Assembly: GCF_037975245.1 (NCBI RefSeq)
Contig: NC_092574.1
Span: 7,938,213 to 8,002,212 of the forward strand
Reading direction: 5' to 3'
From: Apostichopus japonicus
Lineage: Eukaryota > Echinodermata > Holothuroidea > Aspidochirotida > Stichopodidae
Length of the DNA stretch: 64,000 nucleotides
The notes under the pieces are model-generated. The model was not told where the DNA came from and did no database searches. It saw only the letters and a program-made list of their open reading frames with translations. Both the position numbers and the translations under genes were made by a program. This document shows, piece after piece, positions 37,853 to 50,726 of the stretch (position 1 is the stretch's first letter; every line of letters begins with the position of its first letter).

Positions 37853-40737
37853 CTGGAAGGAAGAGAAGATTTATATGTCTGGTATAAAATAAGATGTTTA
37901 TGTTATGATACATGACTATAACAGCTGTATCAGGTGACAAAGCTTACTCATCATATATTTATCAGAGGGTACTAGGTGTGACACTACCCCCTACAGTCAT
38001 GTGAGGTGAGGAAAGGTCTCTAAGTTATCACCCTAATAAGACTGCTGAAAAATGAGCTCCTTCAATTCAAATACATGTATAGATATATATATATATAGGG
38101 AGGGAAAGGGTCCTTCGAGACAACATTCATAGGGTGTTTCTGTGAACTGTTTCCAAATGGTATTTAGACTAGCATTGGGAATTATGGTGCAGAATGACAA
38201 ATACAAGAAAGGTAATGAGGATACACATGGTAGAATAATCATTCATAATGTTTTGTGTTAACTTTTTATTTTACAACCAACAATAGTGGAAATGGCTCTT
38301 AATGAATGACTGAATGGATAAATGAATTGAAAGAGGGATGTACTGAAGGATCAAATAAAAAAACCTACAGGAAAAAGGGGAAAACACCTTTTAAGCGCAT
38401 GTCATTGTATGGTAATTAGTGCCCAGTTAGGGAACCTCAAAATATCCTAATTATACGTTCCATTCCCTTCTTTCAAGCTTTAAAATTTTAAGCTGCAAAA
38501 ACAAGCTGCCTGTTTTTTCCAACATAAGTTAATAAACATTTCACAACCTCTTTTCCTCCTCGCCACCCCACCCCACCTGAAATGAAAAGAACCATGGATA
38601 GAGGGCACTATTTACTTTTTCACACTCGCTGTGCAGATTGAATGTATAACTGTTAATACTGACTTCACTTGAATATCCATTAATATCAGATTAACTTAGT
38701 GAATGAAGGGTGTGTATAACATGAATAATAAACTTTCAGTTTCAGTAAATAAAAGAAGGGCTAAAATTTGATCAGGTGTCAAAATTTGTAATCTCTTCTA
38801 ACCTAGAATTTTAATCTCATGATGTCATTTGCATATAAAACAACTGAATATTTTAGGTTTTAAAGACATCCAGCTTTTGAAATATGCCAAATTTCTGGAA
38901 TGCTCTTTGAAGGTCCAATAAATGATGATGGTGGCTCTACAGTAATGATAGTCATAAATGTTAAACATGTTGATACATAACATAACTCAAACAAAAGAGA
39001 GCACGTAATTTAAACATGTTTTTTTAGTCCCATTGAGTTTTGAGGGTTGTATGTGAGGACTAAGACTAAAGTTAGACTAAGTAGTCCAGTCGCATTAACT
39101 GATGAGCCTTGAAATTTAAAGGGGGTCTATTTTCAGTTCTGGTTTTAAAAAAAAAAATCTCCCCTTCTTTTTTCCATCTACTTCACTAGTATCTTGCATG
39201 ATGTTCATAAGTTACAAATTTAATGACATTCCCAAGCTTTTCTTTCATAGATATAAAGAAAAAAATACAAGTTTGATAAATTGTAACCTATTTCCTACTA
39301 AAATATGAATGTTATATGATTACTACTTTCAGTTCCATTATTTCTCATCTTTTTAGGCCTTCCGCTAAATCTGCCTGCAGTAATCATACCCCAGACTTTC
39401 CCCAAGTACACCTAGGTCTGCACAATTACAAATTAAGTATTTCCTATTTTAAACATATTATATTAGGAATTTCACCTGAACCATATGTCTCATAGATGTA
39501 TAACGACCATTGTCTGCAGTAATCTATAATCAACCCTACACATTTTTCAATGTATACATCTGCCTACATATATAACTATGTATCACACATGTGTGTGCGT
39601 AAGGACTATATTCATCAAAATTAAAATTTTCCCCTCTGCATCTCACAATGCATGTTACAAATTATAAATTGGATCAGGCAAGTTGGACCTTGTATTGATT
39701 TTAAAACCACTGTAGCAAATGACTATATACTAAGTTTCAATGGGTGTGTCAGCTATGAAAAGAAGAAAAAAAAATAACAGCATACACAAGTGACTCACTT
39801 CAACATTCCCTTGCAATCTCAGGGAAAAGGATCTTTCAAACAGTTTCAGTAAATTAAAACTAGAAGGAGACTTTGAATCTGAAGAAATTTCAAGGGTAGT
39901 CTTTGTTTATGCTTTCTATTAGAGGAAGCTAGATGAAACAGACCTTGAGGAGTAAAGTGATCTGGTCTGAAAATTGTCCAAGACCCATGTTGATGTAAAA
40001 CTTCAAAATCTCTGACCCGTAATTCCTTTAGTTATATCCAGCGCCATTAACATTACAGCACTTCATATGTGTTTTTCATTCATCGAGATCTACGTGGCAG
40101 GATTCAAAGGATGGGGGGATTGTGATTAAGATTCCTGATTGCTTCTCTATCCCCCACCCCCCACCCACTACTTTTTGCTATGTGCACAAGTTACATATGT
40201 AATCCAAATTATAACAGCTGCCTACAGCTGGATTAATTTCAAGTTTATTAGTATATGAAATTAAAACAAAGGTTTTTAGGTAGCAAAAAGTTCTTCCTTA
40301 ATCTGAAATGTGATGAGCTACAATTTAAACAATTCACAGCAAGAAAGTTTCTGTACATTATTTTTAATTAAGTTGTTGGCAGTTGTATTAAGTGCAGGCT
40401 GAACCTTCAACCCCCCCCCCCACTCCCCCACTCTCCACAACCACCAAATCCTTTGCTGTACACAGTTACCAACAATGTCTCATTCACATGTAATTTTAGA
40501 ACTATCATGTATACTAAATACAGAGTTACTCTACAAATGATAATGAAATTTAATTTTTTTTAAAACACCAGAAGATCAACTTCCTTAAAGCATGACTTTC
40601 AGCATTAAAAAACGACTCTTATCAATCCAGGTTATAATTTCTATAAACCTCTTTTTATTTCCTGAAAAAAAATGACCATTTAAATTAACTGACGAATAAT
40701 AATCATGCAAATTATCAAATTATCAATAAGTTAATTA
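37853..40737. other. Intron 1 of the PDZ gene, unique part
   Basis: Nothing gene-like is seen. There is a short AT run at 38082-38097 and C/A-rich tracts (40150-40160, 40410-40435). Confidence 0.5.
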
Positions 40738-41774
40738 TAGTCAAGTGGGGTAAAAAAAAACAATTTACCTAAAGTTTGCTCTAAAAATTGATGAGTAAGA
40801 GGTATTGTTTCGGTTCCAATGTTCAAGTGTGTGGAGTGGGATTCTTTTAGAGAAAATCTAATAAATATAACTTTTTTGTAAATGGAAAGTGTCGTTTTTT
40901 GCGAAAAATGTTTGTTTTACCCCCAAAATTTGCTTAATTCGGGGTAAAAAAAAACAATGCCGGGGTAAAAAAAAAAAAATGCTAGAAAACAGCTATTTTC
41001 TTCATGAATGTATCTTAAAATCATGTTTGCATATAATTACATCTAAGTATGAGCTACTACCTTTACATGAAAAAGGAAAAAAATTGTGAAATTGTCTTAA
41101 TTCGTAATTATGGATGGCTCGTGTCATATGTCATGCTCAGCCATATTCATACTGTACAGTGTGTATATGATGCTACACAAATGTGATGTCATATAGTAGA
41201 AACATTAGAGTTGAGCCAATTTCAGTTACTTCTGCCCAATTATTTAACATTTTTGACACATGACAGACATGAAAACTATTTGCCTAACCTCTAAAATCAA
41301 CATCATGGAAAAATGTATCCATTCGGGCAAAATAGGGAGTACATTGGAGGCGGAAAGTACTTGTTTTTTTTTACCCCATTCGCATCATTTTTTGGGGGTA
41401 AAAAAAACAAGGGCCCCCCATGAAGCGTGAATGAAGTTGGAGTAATTCTACCGTGGTGGAGTGTAATATCACTAACTGCTATGCTGTAACTGCTGGAATA
41501 ATCTCCACATCATATAAGCTGGGTATGCAGGAGAAAGTTTCGGATATGTGGTACAAACTTCAAATTTCGCTATTTTAGCATTCGCTTGATTCGATGAAGC
41601 GGTGATTGGCAGCGAAGTGACATAGAGTTCCAGAAATTATATAATAATAAACTAGACATATAGGACTATCACCCAAAATAAATTGGAACTTTAGCTAAAT
41701 ATTCCCCTTCTATAAAAAGGGTTTTTTTTTTTTTACCCCAACTACCCCCTTGTTTTTTTTTACCCAACTGACTA
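40738..41774. mobile_element. TA-flanked inverted-repeat element, about 1 kb
   Basis: The left end TAGTCAAGTGGGGTAAAAA and the right end, whose reverse complement is TAGTCAGTTGGGTAAAAA, form terminal inverted repeats of about 24 bp bounded by TA. Four further copies of the GGGGTAAAAAAA motif occur inside: two near 40940-40970, and an inverted pair at 41362-41412. Another pair lies near the right end (41718-41768). A TA target and this end structure suggest a Tc1/mariner-like or related MITE. No transposase is visible; the plus frame at 40889-41089 is A-rich and unremarkable. Confidence 0.7.
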
Positions 41775-44700
41775 TACTATCAAAGTAATATTCAAGGCAA
41801 AAAAATATTTACCACAAATCAAGATAAAAGCTGCTTTAAACTTAAAATAATTTTCAATCTAAACAACAAAGAAATGGATATATCCTAGGATAAACAATAA
41901 GAGAATTGTATACGTATCATCTTACACATGTCTATTTGTGAGACGAGTCTTTATTAATCAATCTCGATGCTCGTTAAATTAAAGAGTTAATTTAAGGCTG
42001 AAGGACTGCATGGTGAACAGGTAGAGCTACTGTACAATGGTGAAGCATTAATACACTCTCACGCACTGACTTTATATGAATTCATGTGAAATTCACTATC
42101 ACTCATTAGTAAACCTGTTGCTATAAATATCAGCTCTATAGCTCTCTCTCTCTCACTCTGGGTGGAGTGTCCTTAACAAAGCTTCCAAGTGTAACGTATG
42201 AGTGACTCATTATCTATCACAATACAAATCAGCCCAGTGATGATGCATGATATGCGTACAGTATATAGCATAGTAGACACATACATGTGCAGTATTTAAT
42301 AATCAATGTACATATAGATAGTTGTAAATCTATACATAAAAAATTATAAAAACTTGTAGGTATTGTAATAAATATCACAATAGCTTTCAATTCTGGAATA
42401 TTGTGGAGGTACTGTAAATTTCACCATGTTTATTGGCTGGCATTTGTGACCAGTCTTTATTAGACAGAAGCTAGAATGTACATAGAGGTATACATGTGTG
42501 TTTACCCTGCAGTTGATATGGAGGGGAAAGAAGGAGTTTTACAACAAGTTGCATTATATCTTAATTAGGACTCTTTGTTTTCAGTAAGAATTAGTCGCAA
42601 TAATGAAGAAAAAAAACTATTTTAAAAGATTTATTCTTTCAATTTCTTGTTGAAAATATTAATATGTATTACTGTCTTAAAATGGTTTCCTAATGGGTAC
42701 CACCGACTGATGTTCCTATTGCATGCAACTTTCTGGTCAGGAATACATTATTATTAGCTCGATTGTAAAAAGCAGTACAGGCAATGTAAAAATGATAGTG
42801 CCCTCTGTAGAAATGAAGACGAGTGCCATCAGCATTCAAATTAAGTATATAACTCTCTAAGGACCTGAGTTAGGACAAAACTAATCCCATGTTGGACATA
42901 ATGTATGAATATTTAAATTCCAAAGGAGAATTGTAAGAGTGTAACTAGCAATTCCCACTCCCATCACTTCCTTGTCATGGATCTGCACTGAGTCTTTATT
43001 TGGACTTTTGACCCCGGTTCGAAAAAGGCCAAGCTACTCTACAGTACACGTGTAATCTATGAATAGGTGAAAACGGTTGGCTAATTAAGCGCGCGCTCAT
43101 ACATACTGATGACGTCATACGGTTTTACTAATCTTGGCACTTTCAACAATTCGTGTTCAACTCGACAAGAAAAGGGGATTGTATGACGTGCATTCCCTCT
43201 GATATTTATTTCACTATTTTTCTTTGTTCGTAAACAACCGACTGGGTGAACAAATAGACTATCGTTAAACAGATCAAAAGCTGACTGCATTGCCTCATAA
43301 ATGAAGTCACGAGACTGTCACTCAATTCACAATGGCAGTTTTTATTTGCAGACTCATCATTCATTTTCTGGTAATTTGAACTCATAAAAAGGAACAGTTT
43401 GAAAAAAAGATCTATAAGCCCGGTCATTCCAAAATCCACTTTACAGGCATTGTTTGTTTGTTTGCTTTTGTTGTTTTGTGTTTTTGATTCTCTTCAGAAA
43501 TTGGAATAATAAGAACAGAGATGTATAGAAATGTATGACTTGATTGGTATGTGCCTTATCAATTTGACATACTTTTACATACATCTACTGTACATAGCAA
43601 ATATACTAAAGGTTGTGTACAAAGACTTAGATGTTGTATTGAGGCATTTGAAGTATAAAATTAAAAGTGATATCCAGGAGTTTTAAATCAAACAAAAGAT
43701 GATGCAACTTGTTATGAATTTATAAAAAAGTTAAAAATGTAAAAAAAAGGTATCATATTTTTTACCAAACTAATGGAGTACTGCTCAATTTATGATGGCA
43801 TTGATTGATCGATCTAATATATTTTAAAGTAGATATTTTTTTCAACAATTGAAAATGATTTTCTTCCCAGTAGATCAAGTTCACACAAAATTAACTGTTA
43901 CTTACAGACTTAGTTAAAGGTTAATGTTCACTCAGAAGTTATCGTTACCTACAGTAGACACCTTTTTCATAACACTACGTCACATACATCACAAACAATA
44001 AATCTGAAAATGTTTACAATTTGTTCCTTTTTCTTGATGATTGATGTGAAATTTGGTTCAACGTAGTTCACAGTTCAAAAGCCGCTAAAAGACATATCAA
44101 CTCTGCTCTAGCAAGTTCCCTAAAGGTAGCATAAGTATGAAGTGTGTATTCTCACGTTACATCAAATGTGCTTGGTATGTATAGAATATACGGTATATTA
44201 AAAGTACATACCCATTGCTAAAATGCCATGTTATGACTTACATTTAACCATCTTTCCCCCTTTTTCCTCACCTCCCATACTTGCCAACATTTTATCCATT
44301 CAAAATTATGGTGTTTCCCCTATGGCCACATCCCTTGAAAGGGACATTATATTGAAGTACATAACCCCTGTTTGCCCCTATATATGGACATGTTCTGCAA
44401 TGTACACAAGGGATTAATACTTTTTTAACTGTCACATTTTCCATTTATGTGAAACACTTAAAGAATACCTCTAGAGATACTCTTGAGATATGGCAGGGAA
44501 ACTCGAGAAAATGCATTTGAAAGATATTAGCAAACTGTTGCATGCAGACTTTGGGCAAGTAATGTAGGACTGTATGAAATTGTGCAACTTAAATTCATGG
44601 AGAAAGGAAAAAGCAAAACATTTTTCACCAACAAAAACATGTTTCAAAATAAGGAGGATAGTCCAGGAGAAAAATTATTTGGCTGATGAAATCGGCACAT

Positions 44701-44999
44701 ATTCTAAGCATCCTGCATAAATTTGCATCCAATTTCTACGTGTCACTAACTTTGCAGTTGACATGTTATTTTCACCGAAAGTTAACTTGAAGCAAACAGG
44801 TGTGATGTCATAGATGTATACTAACAATTGTGTTGTTAAGTTTTTCTTTTAGATATAAAATTTTCATCTTCGAAATTGGGATCCATTAATAATGCAGAAT
44901 AGTCATTGAGGTATTGACAAAATCCTCTATACAACAAAAGTTGGAACCCTTACCAACTACAAGGTCAAAACGATAAAGTTTAAAGGTTTACATTCGGGT
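41775..44999. other. Intron 1 of the PDZ gene
   Basis: No supported exon. A CpG-richer patch at 43080-43200 contains TGACGTCA (43109-43116, a CRE-like palindrome) and overlaps a minus frame ending KVPRLVKPYDVISMYERALN. It has no acceptor or donor that I trust. Confidence 0.45.
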
Positions 45000-45364
45000 T
45001 CAAGGCCAAGGCCCTCTCACGAGACTATACACCTTAATCCCTATTCATTGTTAACTTATCACACCCACACACCAGGATGCCAAAGTGTGCAAAATTCAAT
45101 CAATCTCTCCTGGGGCACCACAATGCACCAAATCCATGTGTCCCCCGGGGACTTCCCATAGGGTACGTGCAGCCACAAACCGGGGCACTACTTTATTAAC
45201 AAGTTACCTCCTAAGTCCCCATTTATACACCTGAGTGAAGAGAGGCAATGGAGATAAAGTGCCCTACCCAAAGACACAACGCAATGATCTGGCCAGGACT
45301 CGAACGGTCTGCAATCCTTAGATCACAAGTCCACTGCCTTAACCACTTGACTACAATGCCCCTT
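45000..45364 (-). mobile_element. tRNA-derived SINE
   Basis: Reading the minus strand from 45364, the A-box region TAGTCAAGTGGTTAAGGC and the B box CGTTCGAGTCC lie at tRNA spacing, in a serine/leucine-like arrangement with no closable full cloverleaf. A GC-richer body of about 280 bp follows (TGCCCCGG, TCCCCGGGGGAC). The 3' boundary is uncertain. It is a SINE inserted in the large PDZ-gene intron. Confidence 0.72.
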
Positions 45365-46852
45365 CCATAAATTTTGAACATTTTGCTCAGATTAGTGTAC
45401 AACTATCACATCTAACCTGCGTGAGCACTTCAAGTTCACTTATGGTGATATTATGTGACAATTTCAACTATTGCCCTCTTTAAAACACAACGTAGGAATT
45501 ATAAGCAAATTTTAACAGGATGCTCGGTACCATCCATTCGTTCTCCTTTCATAAAGTCAAAATTAAACTTCCAACAGACTATACTTAAATAACAAGCCCG
45601 CTGGAGGTAACCTGGGTTTGATTTACAAGTTGAATGTCAAAGATGATCTTCCAGGGATGTCTAAATTGACATTGACTCAGGTGCAAAACAATTTTAAGCA
45701 GCACATAACTCTGATATGAATCACATAAAATATGTTATGATTAGTATCACATGATATCTTCCTCTTTAGGTGAAGTTCACATTCTTAGCTTGATTTTGCT
45801 AGATAGCAGGGTGGGGGTGCAAACTTGTTTACTGTATTAGGTAAACATAGGTAATGCTAGACAAATGACACCAATAAAAGTAAACAAACAATGACAGAAC
45901 AATCTCAAATATATTATCTGTCTTCCCTCCATCAAACCCCCCTCACTTTTTTCTTGTCAAAGTTTAACATTCTTCCTAGCCCACAATTGACTCTCCTACC
46001 TTACCTCAATCCTTGGCAGACTATACACTATATAAATTTATTATGTGAAAATAAGGAGTTGAAGAGAGTTGATCAGTTAGTGCCATTCATAAATTTATAA
46101 GGGATCTGTCTTTAGAATATTTTTATGGTCTATCTTTCAAACAGAACCAGTTTCTGTATAAAGTGTGATTATGTTGAATTTTGCAAACAACAAAAGTCTG
46201 CCAAGTTTTTTGTCATTGTTAAGTTCCCTATATATTGGAAGTATCAGGCTACCGCTAACACATAATTTGTTAAATAGCATCTTTACCTTTTAAGAAAAGT
46301 ATTTAGTTCAGAAAGAGAAAATGTTCCTACTTTTTAACAGTTATTTTTAACAAAAGTTGTAATGAAAGGGTTGTCTTTAGAGACCAAAACAGTCTCCATA
46401 CACCACCAAATGTTTGGAATAATCCATAAATGTATATGAAGCATCTATCTACAAGAAGGCAGGCTGTCATTTGACATACACTGCAGGACAATGAATCTGA
46501 GGGGTTTTTTTTGGAGGGGGGGGGTGGGGGCGTTGATGGAGGTCCTAGGTAACTGAGAAATGTAATTAATGCTCAGTTTGCACAGCATTTCATATGTATT
46601 TTCATTGTTGGAAATTCACAGTTAACATACCCTCCACCACAAGTTTCAGAACACTAGAAGAAATTATATATAAATATAATTTTGTTAAAAGGTGGTTGAA
46701 GTTGATTGTAAAACAAACTTGCTTGAAAGTTTATGCATGCCGGGTCAAAACCACATCTGCATATATGCATTTCGTAATTAGTAATGCACTGGATCCAAAT
46801 TTCTGGAACTGGCTCAAACCAGCCCTAACACAAAGATCTTTCACTGTATCAA

Positions 46853-47006
46853 CAGTGGCGGAGCTAGAGGTATCGGTCAGGGGGGCGAGAATGGTCTGTA
46901 GGGGCGCTTTCGACACTATCTAAGCTGAAAAGGGCGCCAGCAGTCCATTTGAGTTCGTCAGGGGAGGGCATCCACCCCCTCTGACTGTATGGACGCTCCG
47001 CCATTG
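46853..47006. mobile_element. Short hAT-type MITE, 154 bp
   Basis: It begins CAGTGGCGGAGCTAG and ends GCTCCGCCATTG, flanked by a perfect 8-bp duplication TGTATCAA (46845-46852 and 47007-47014). It is an internally deleted relative of the 366-bp element at 3346-3711, inserted in the opposite orientation; the shared parts are closely similar. Confidence 0.88.
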
Positions 47007-47014
47007 TGTATCAA

Positions 47015-48430
47015 CTTGAGCTGTTTTCATTGCGGCTGAGTAGATTGAAAATATGTTTGAAACAAAGAGTTATCAAGGCAACTGAGTGCATTTGCATATA
47101 TATATATATCGCACAGAACATGAGGCTAGAGGAAATGTGAAGGTTTGTGGTCTATACCACCATATCAACAATTGCATTAGCAATGACATATTTAATTTTC
47201 CTTTTTAATTATCTTTCCTTTTTTGCAGCATCTCATTATTGCATATTACCCAAGTATATTACACTCCCACTTGCCCTCTTGACTACTGTAGTTAATTAGC
47301 TTCTAATTATTAAGCATACACATAAAATTGATGAAAATAGCAAGAAAAGAGTTGTATACATATGCAAATTAGATTAGACTTAGACCAGTTTGTGAAAGTA
47401 TTGGTCCAGGCCAGGTTATATAGCTTGATTGTTTTGACAAATATTAACAGAGATTTCTTGGAATGGAAAACATCCAATTCTGACACTTGTTGCTATAGCA
47501 ACAAAGTAACATCACTTAGTGACTTGAATAGAACTGAGCTGTTAGATTGCAAACAAGTGCATGCCTTTGAGCTAAGAACAATACAATCTTCTCCTCTTGT
47601 GTAGTGATGTCATTGTCGTAATTACACAATAGGTGACTGCAAGAACCTACTACATATGTAAGTGATGTCAAAGTAAAATTAAGAGGGGGGGATGGGGACA
47701 TGGGTATGGCCAGATTATGGATGGGTTCTTGTAATTGGTGCTTGTAATTTAATTGACATAATTTGTCTATTGCTCTTTCTTCTGTTTGTGTTTTTTCGCA
47801 GGGAGTAAGCTCTCCACACAATTCCTCAATTTTTCTAGTTTACTTCCTTCACACCAAGTTTGTGTATGCATTCATTTTATATCTAGATGCTGTATATATT
47901 ATATGAAACACAGGGTGTGGAAAACATATAAATGAAAAGAATGAACGAAACAATTATATTCTTACGTCTGTTCTTAACACACTGGAAACTAGAGCCTAGA
48001 ACAAACAATGAACTGGCCATATTCCCATCCAAAAAACTGTTCAAGGAAAATGTCCAGGAATTTATGGAACTCACATTCCTTGTCATCAATTAACAAGTAC
48101 TTAGATATTGAATGCAGTATGAGACTTTCCATTTTAATTTTTGTCAAATTTATCAGACCCGATCTAATAATTAACTTTTCTTCCTTTTACTTTACTTTCA
48201 GTGACTTAATGTTTGTCCTACTTTGATGATTGTTAATTGTTGAGGAAGAACCTAAACTTGAAGCTGTACTTTGTGACTAAAATAGCAACATATAACCTAA
48301 ACGATGTCTCTGTATAAAACATAACTTGGTTGTAATATAGGAATAAAAAACCACCAGTCTGCTCAGCAATATATACTATACATGTTACTTAGCAATAACA
48401 ACTATATTAAGGGGTATTCTTGCTCACATG
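47015..48430. other. Intron 1 of the PDZ gene
   Basis: Nothing identified except a short AT run at 47095-47110. Confidence 0.5.
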
Positions 48431-48433
48431 ATA

Positions 48434-48470
<37 letters not shown>

Positions 48471-48471
48471 T
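48431..48471. repeat. (AT)n microsatellite
   Basis: About 40 bases of nearly pure alternating T and A. The neighbouring plus frame reads this as isoleucine-tyrosine repeats and is not a gene. Confidence 0.9.
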
Positions 48472-48639
48472 CAAAATCTATGCAAACTCATCCATTTGTG
48501 TGTCCTTCAACAGAGCACATATAGAGATCATAAATGTTTTGATATCATCTGAAGATGATAATTATATGACGGTTAACCATGTAACATTAATTACATCCAC
48601 AGTAGTGTATATTATATTAGTATTGAAGGATATTAATAT

Positions 48640-48888
48640 AAACAAAGCGTTCTGCATTATAGAGTTTTTGAATGGGGAGATGGGGAATCGGTGTTCGTTC
48701 AGATATTCAAATGGCATTTTCTCTATGTCAGCAGTGAGGTTGAACGGGCACCTACAGTACTTGGCCAGCTGGCATAGGTAATAGGACTGACGGGTGGACA
48801 TGAAGTGGTGGCCTGCAGGAATCGCTGCAGAAATGACAAACCTGCCCCGTACTTCTGAATGAGAAGGCTTGAAGCAAGATGGTACTCA
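48640..48888 (-). other. Unidentified coding-like island
   Basis: Base composition rises here and several frames are open. The best minus frame contains GRFVISAAIPAGHHFMSTRQ and SYYLCQLAKYCRCPFNLTAD with ordinary codon choice. Another minus frame lies between a CAG acceptor and a GTGCCC donor. A plus frame is open as well. I recognise no family. It is probably an old transposon or gene fragment inside the PDZ-gene intron; a real exon is possible. Confidence 0.3.
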
Positions 48889-49168
48889 CTGACGATAATT
48901 ACAGGTTTCTAAAATGGGCAAATAACTATATGAAGTATTCTGACCACTATATTGGGACGTTGAACTAAGCTTAACTGCAGTTAACTGTACTAATTAACTT
49001 AACCCTCAGACAGAATACTACAATATCAGCTGTAGCTTTAGATTTTAATGTACTTTCCAAGGCAATCTCAGCATGGTTATTAATGCTACAGACTGTTAAA
49101 TGTATTCAACATGATTTCTATACTAGTTACTGTGACTTCTTGCTGTTTCACACCATCTACATTGTATA

Positions 49169-49495
49169 TTATGATGAGCTGTGGTTGCAAGGAATGTTGC
49201 TTCTTTGTGCTATGTACACACTGGACCGAAGCATAAACAATACCAGTCTCTCGTCAGTCCAGACGTACGCCTGCCGTATGTTGGGATGACACCTGCGTAG
49301 AGAATCACAATAGGCCATACACAAACAAGCACATCGGACCTGTCTGTTCAAGTACAAAAGATTGGCGTGGACGTCTTCCAGCGCGTGCGACCGAGGTGTC
49401 AGCGAACTGCCCCAACTTGTGAAACCTCGCAAGATGCAGGGTTGCAGACAAAAAATCTTACACTTGCCAAAAAATTTGCAGAATGCGGCTTTCAC
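49169..49495 (-). other. Unidentified GC-shifted island
   Basis: A minus frame of 108 codons includes RSHALEDVHANLLYLNRQVR and CHPNIRQAYVWTDERLV. The GC-rich part is 49200-49440. No splice sites or known domain are seen. It may be from the same old insertion as 48640-48888. Confidence 0.28.
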
Positions 49496-50441
49496 AGGTT
49501 TGGATCTAACAACGAAAAACCCTCATTTTGTTATCAAATTTGTTTCAAGTCCCAGTTTCCCCTCCCATCTGTTGTCAAAATTGGCAGGTATTATAGCTTG
49601 TTGGCACGGCTACAAACCTGGAATGTAAAAAATGGCCCCATCCTTTAATTGGCGAAATCTGGTATTCCTAGAAGTTTGTTTTAGGTTGTTAGCTCCTTCA
49701 GCGACTTAAGCTTAATGAAAAAAGAAATAAAAGAGTGACAGTCGACTTCAGGTGAAAATACAAAAAAATTGTTAAAATTATCCAGGGTTCTAAACCTTGG
49801 GAGTTGGGATTTTAGTCTGTCATTAAACAATGTCTTCTAGGGAATTGCTATCCAAACTGGAACAACCTGGTTCTTCAGTCTTGTAAATTAAAACAATAGC
49901 CCTTGTTTTCACTGACAGTTGAACTAAAATAATGCCAGCGAACATTACACTACCAAATTTTGTTTTTGTTTGTCAATAAACAATTTTATCGTTTCTTGTT
50001 AACAAATTTTGTCTGTCAGGCCGAATAAGACCTTTGTATATTTCATTTGGACTTAAAACTCATTAATTAGTCAAAAACTTGCTGAGGATACGAAATTCCT
50101 TATATTTTGAACCCCTTCAATGGAAATTTTCTTATCCTGATATCTATAGTCTTTTGTATTCATATGTAAAGATCAGTGAAGTATACCCAGATGCCTCTAA
50201 TTATCAAAGACTTTATCATCTGAAGTGCAGCTTGTCAATTTTTGGGGAACTAGTAAGGAACGATATAATAGCGCCCTCTGTTGATTTAGTGCATGGCTGG
50301 AGATCCACATTGTTGGTAATCACAGAATCAGGAGTTTGAACCACCAGCACATCCTCAGGAATCTATTCGGTATCAAAGGGCTTAAATTTATATACCAGCT
50401 ACCAGTTAACCTACGTCCCGACAAAACGAGAGATATATACC
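49496..50441. other. Intron 1 of the PDZ gene
   Basis: Nothing identified. Confidence 0.5.
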
Positions 50442-50726
50442 GGTGCTGTGGACGAGTGGATAAAGGCGGTGGCATTTGAAGCAATGGGTTCGATTTCCTG
50501 CCGGGTCATACTCAAGTGGGTTTTTCATCCAAGAGCAATCTATGGTTTAACCATCTGAAATGACTTTCGAGATTGAAATGATTCTAAACTTGAGTTAAAA
50601 TGTTGAACTGGAAGCCACCCGAGGTGTTAGTTGTAATCCATAAGCCCTTGCGGGTTTTTTTCCCACATTTGTGGTCGCTAAAGGGTCGTAAAAATGACTG
50701 TTGATTATTATTATTGTTATTATTAT
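50442..50726 (+). mobile_element. tRNA-derived SINE
   Basis: The head GGTGCTGTGGACGAGTGGAT supplies an A box, and GGTTCGATTTCC a B box, about 45 bases apart. A body and an AT-rich (TTA)n tail at 50702-50726 follow. Only box A, box B and the tail are preserved, so it is a SINE and not a tRNA gene. Confidence 0.72.

Noticed and set aside
43081-43290. Coding-like minus frame next to a CRE-like palindrome
   Set aside because: No reliable splice sites; the CRE-like TGACGTCA alone is a short motif and gives no evidence of a promoter.
48428-48781. 117-codon plus-strand frame beginning with Ile-Tyr repeats
   Set aside because: The N-terminus is the (AT)n microsatellite; the C-terminal half overlaps an island that is open in several frames on both strands.
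50442-50515. Functional tRNA gene
   Set aside because: A and B boxes are present, but no acceptor or anticodon stem closes, and a SINE body and tail follow. The same applies at 36032 and 45364.
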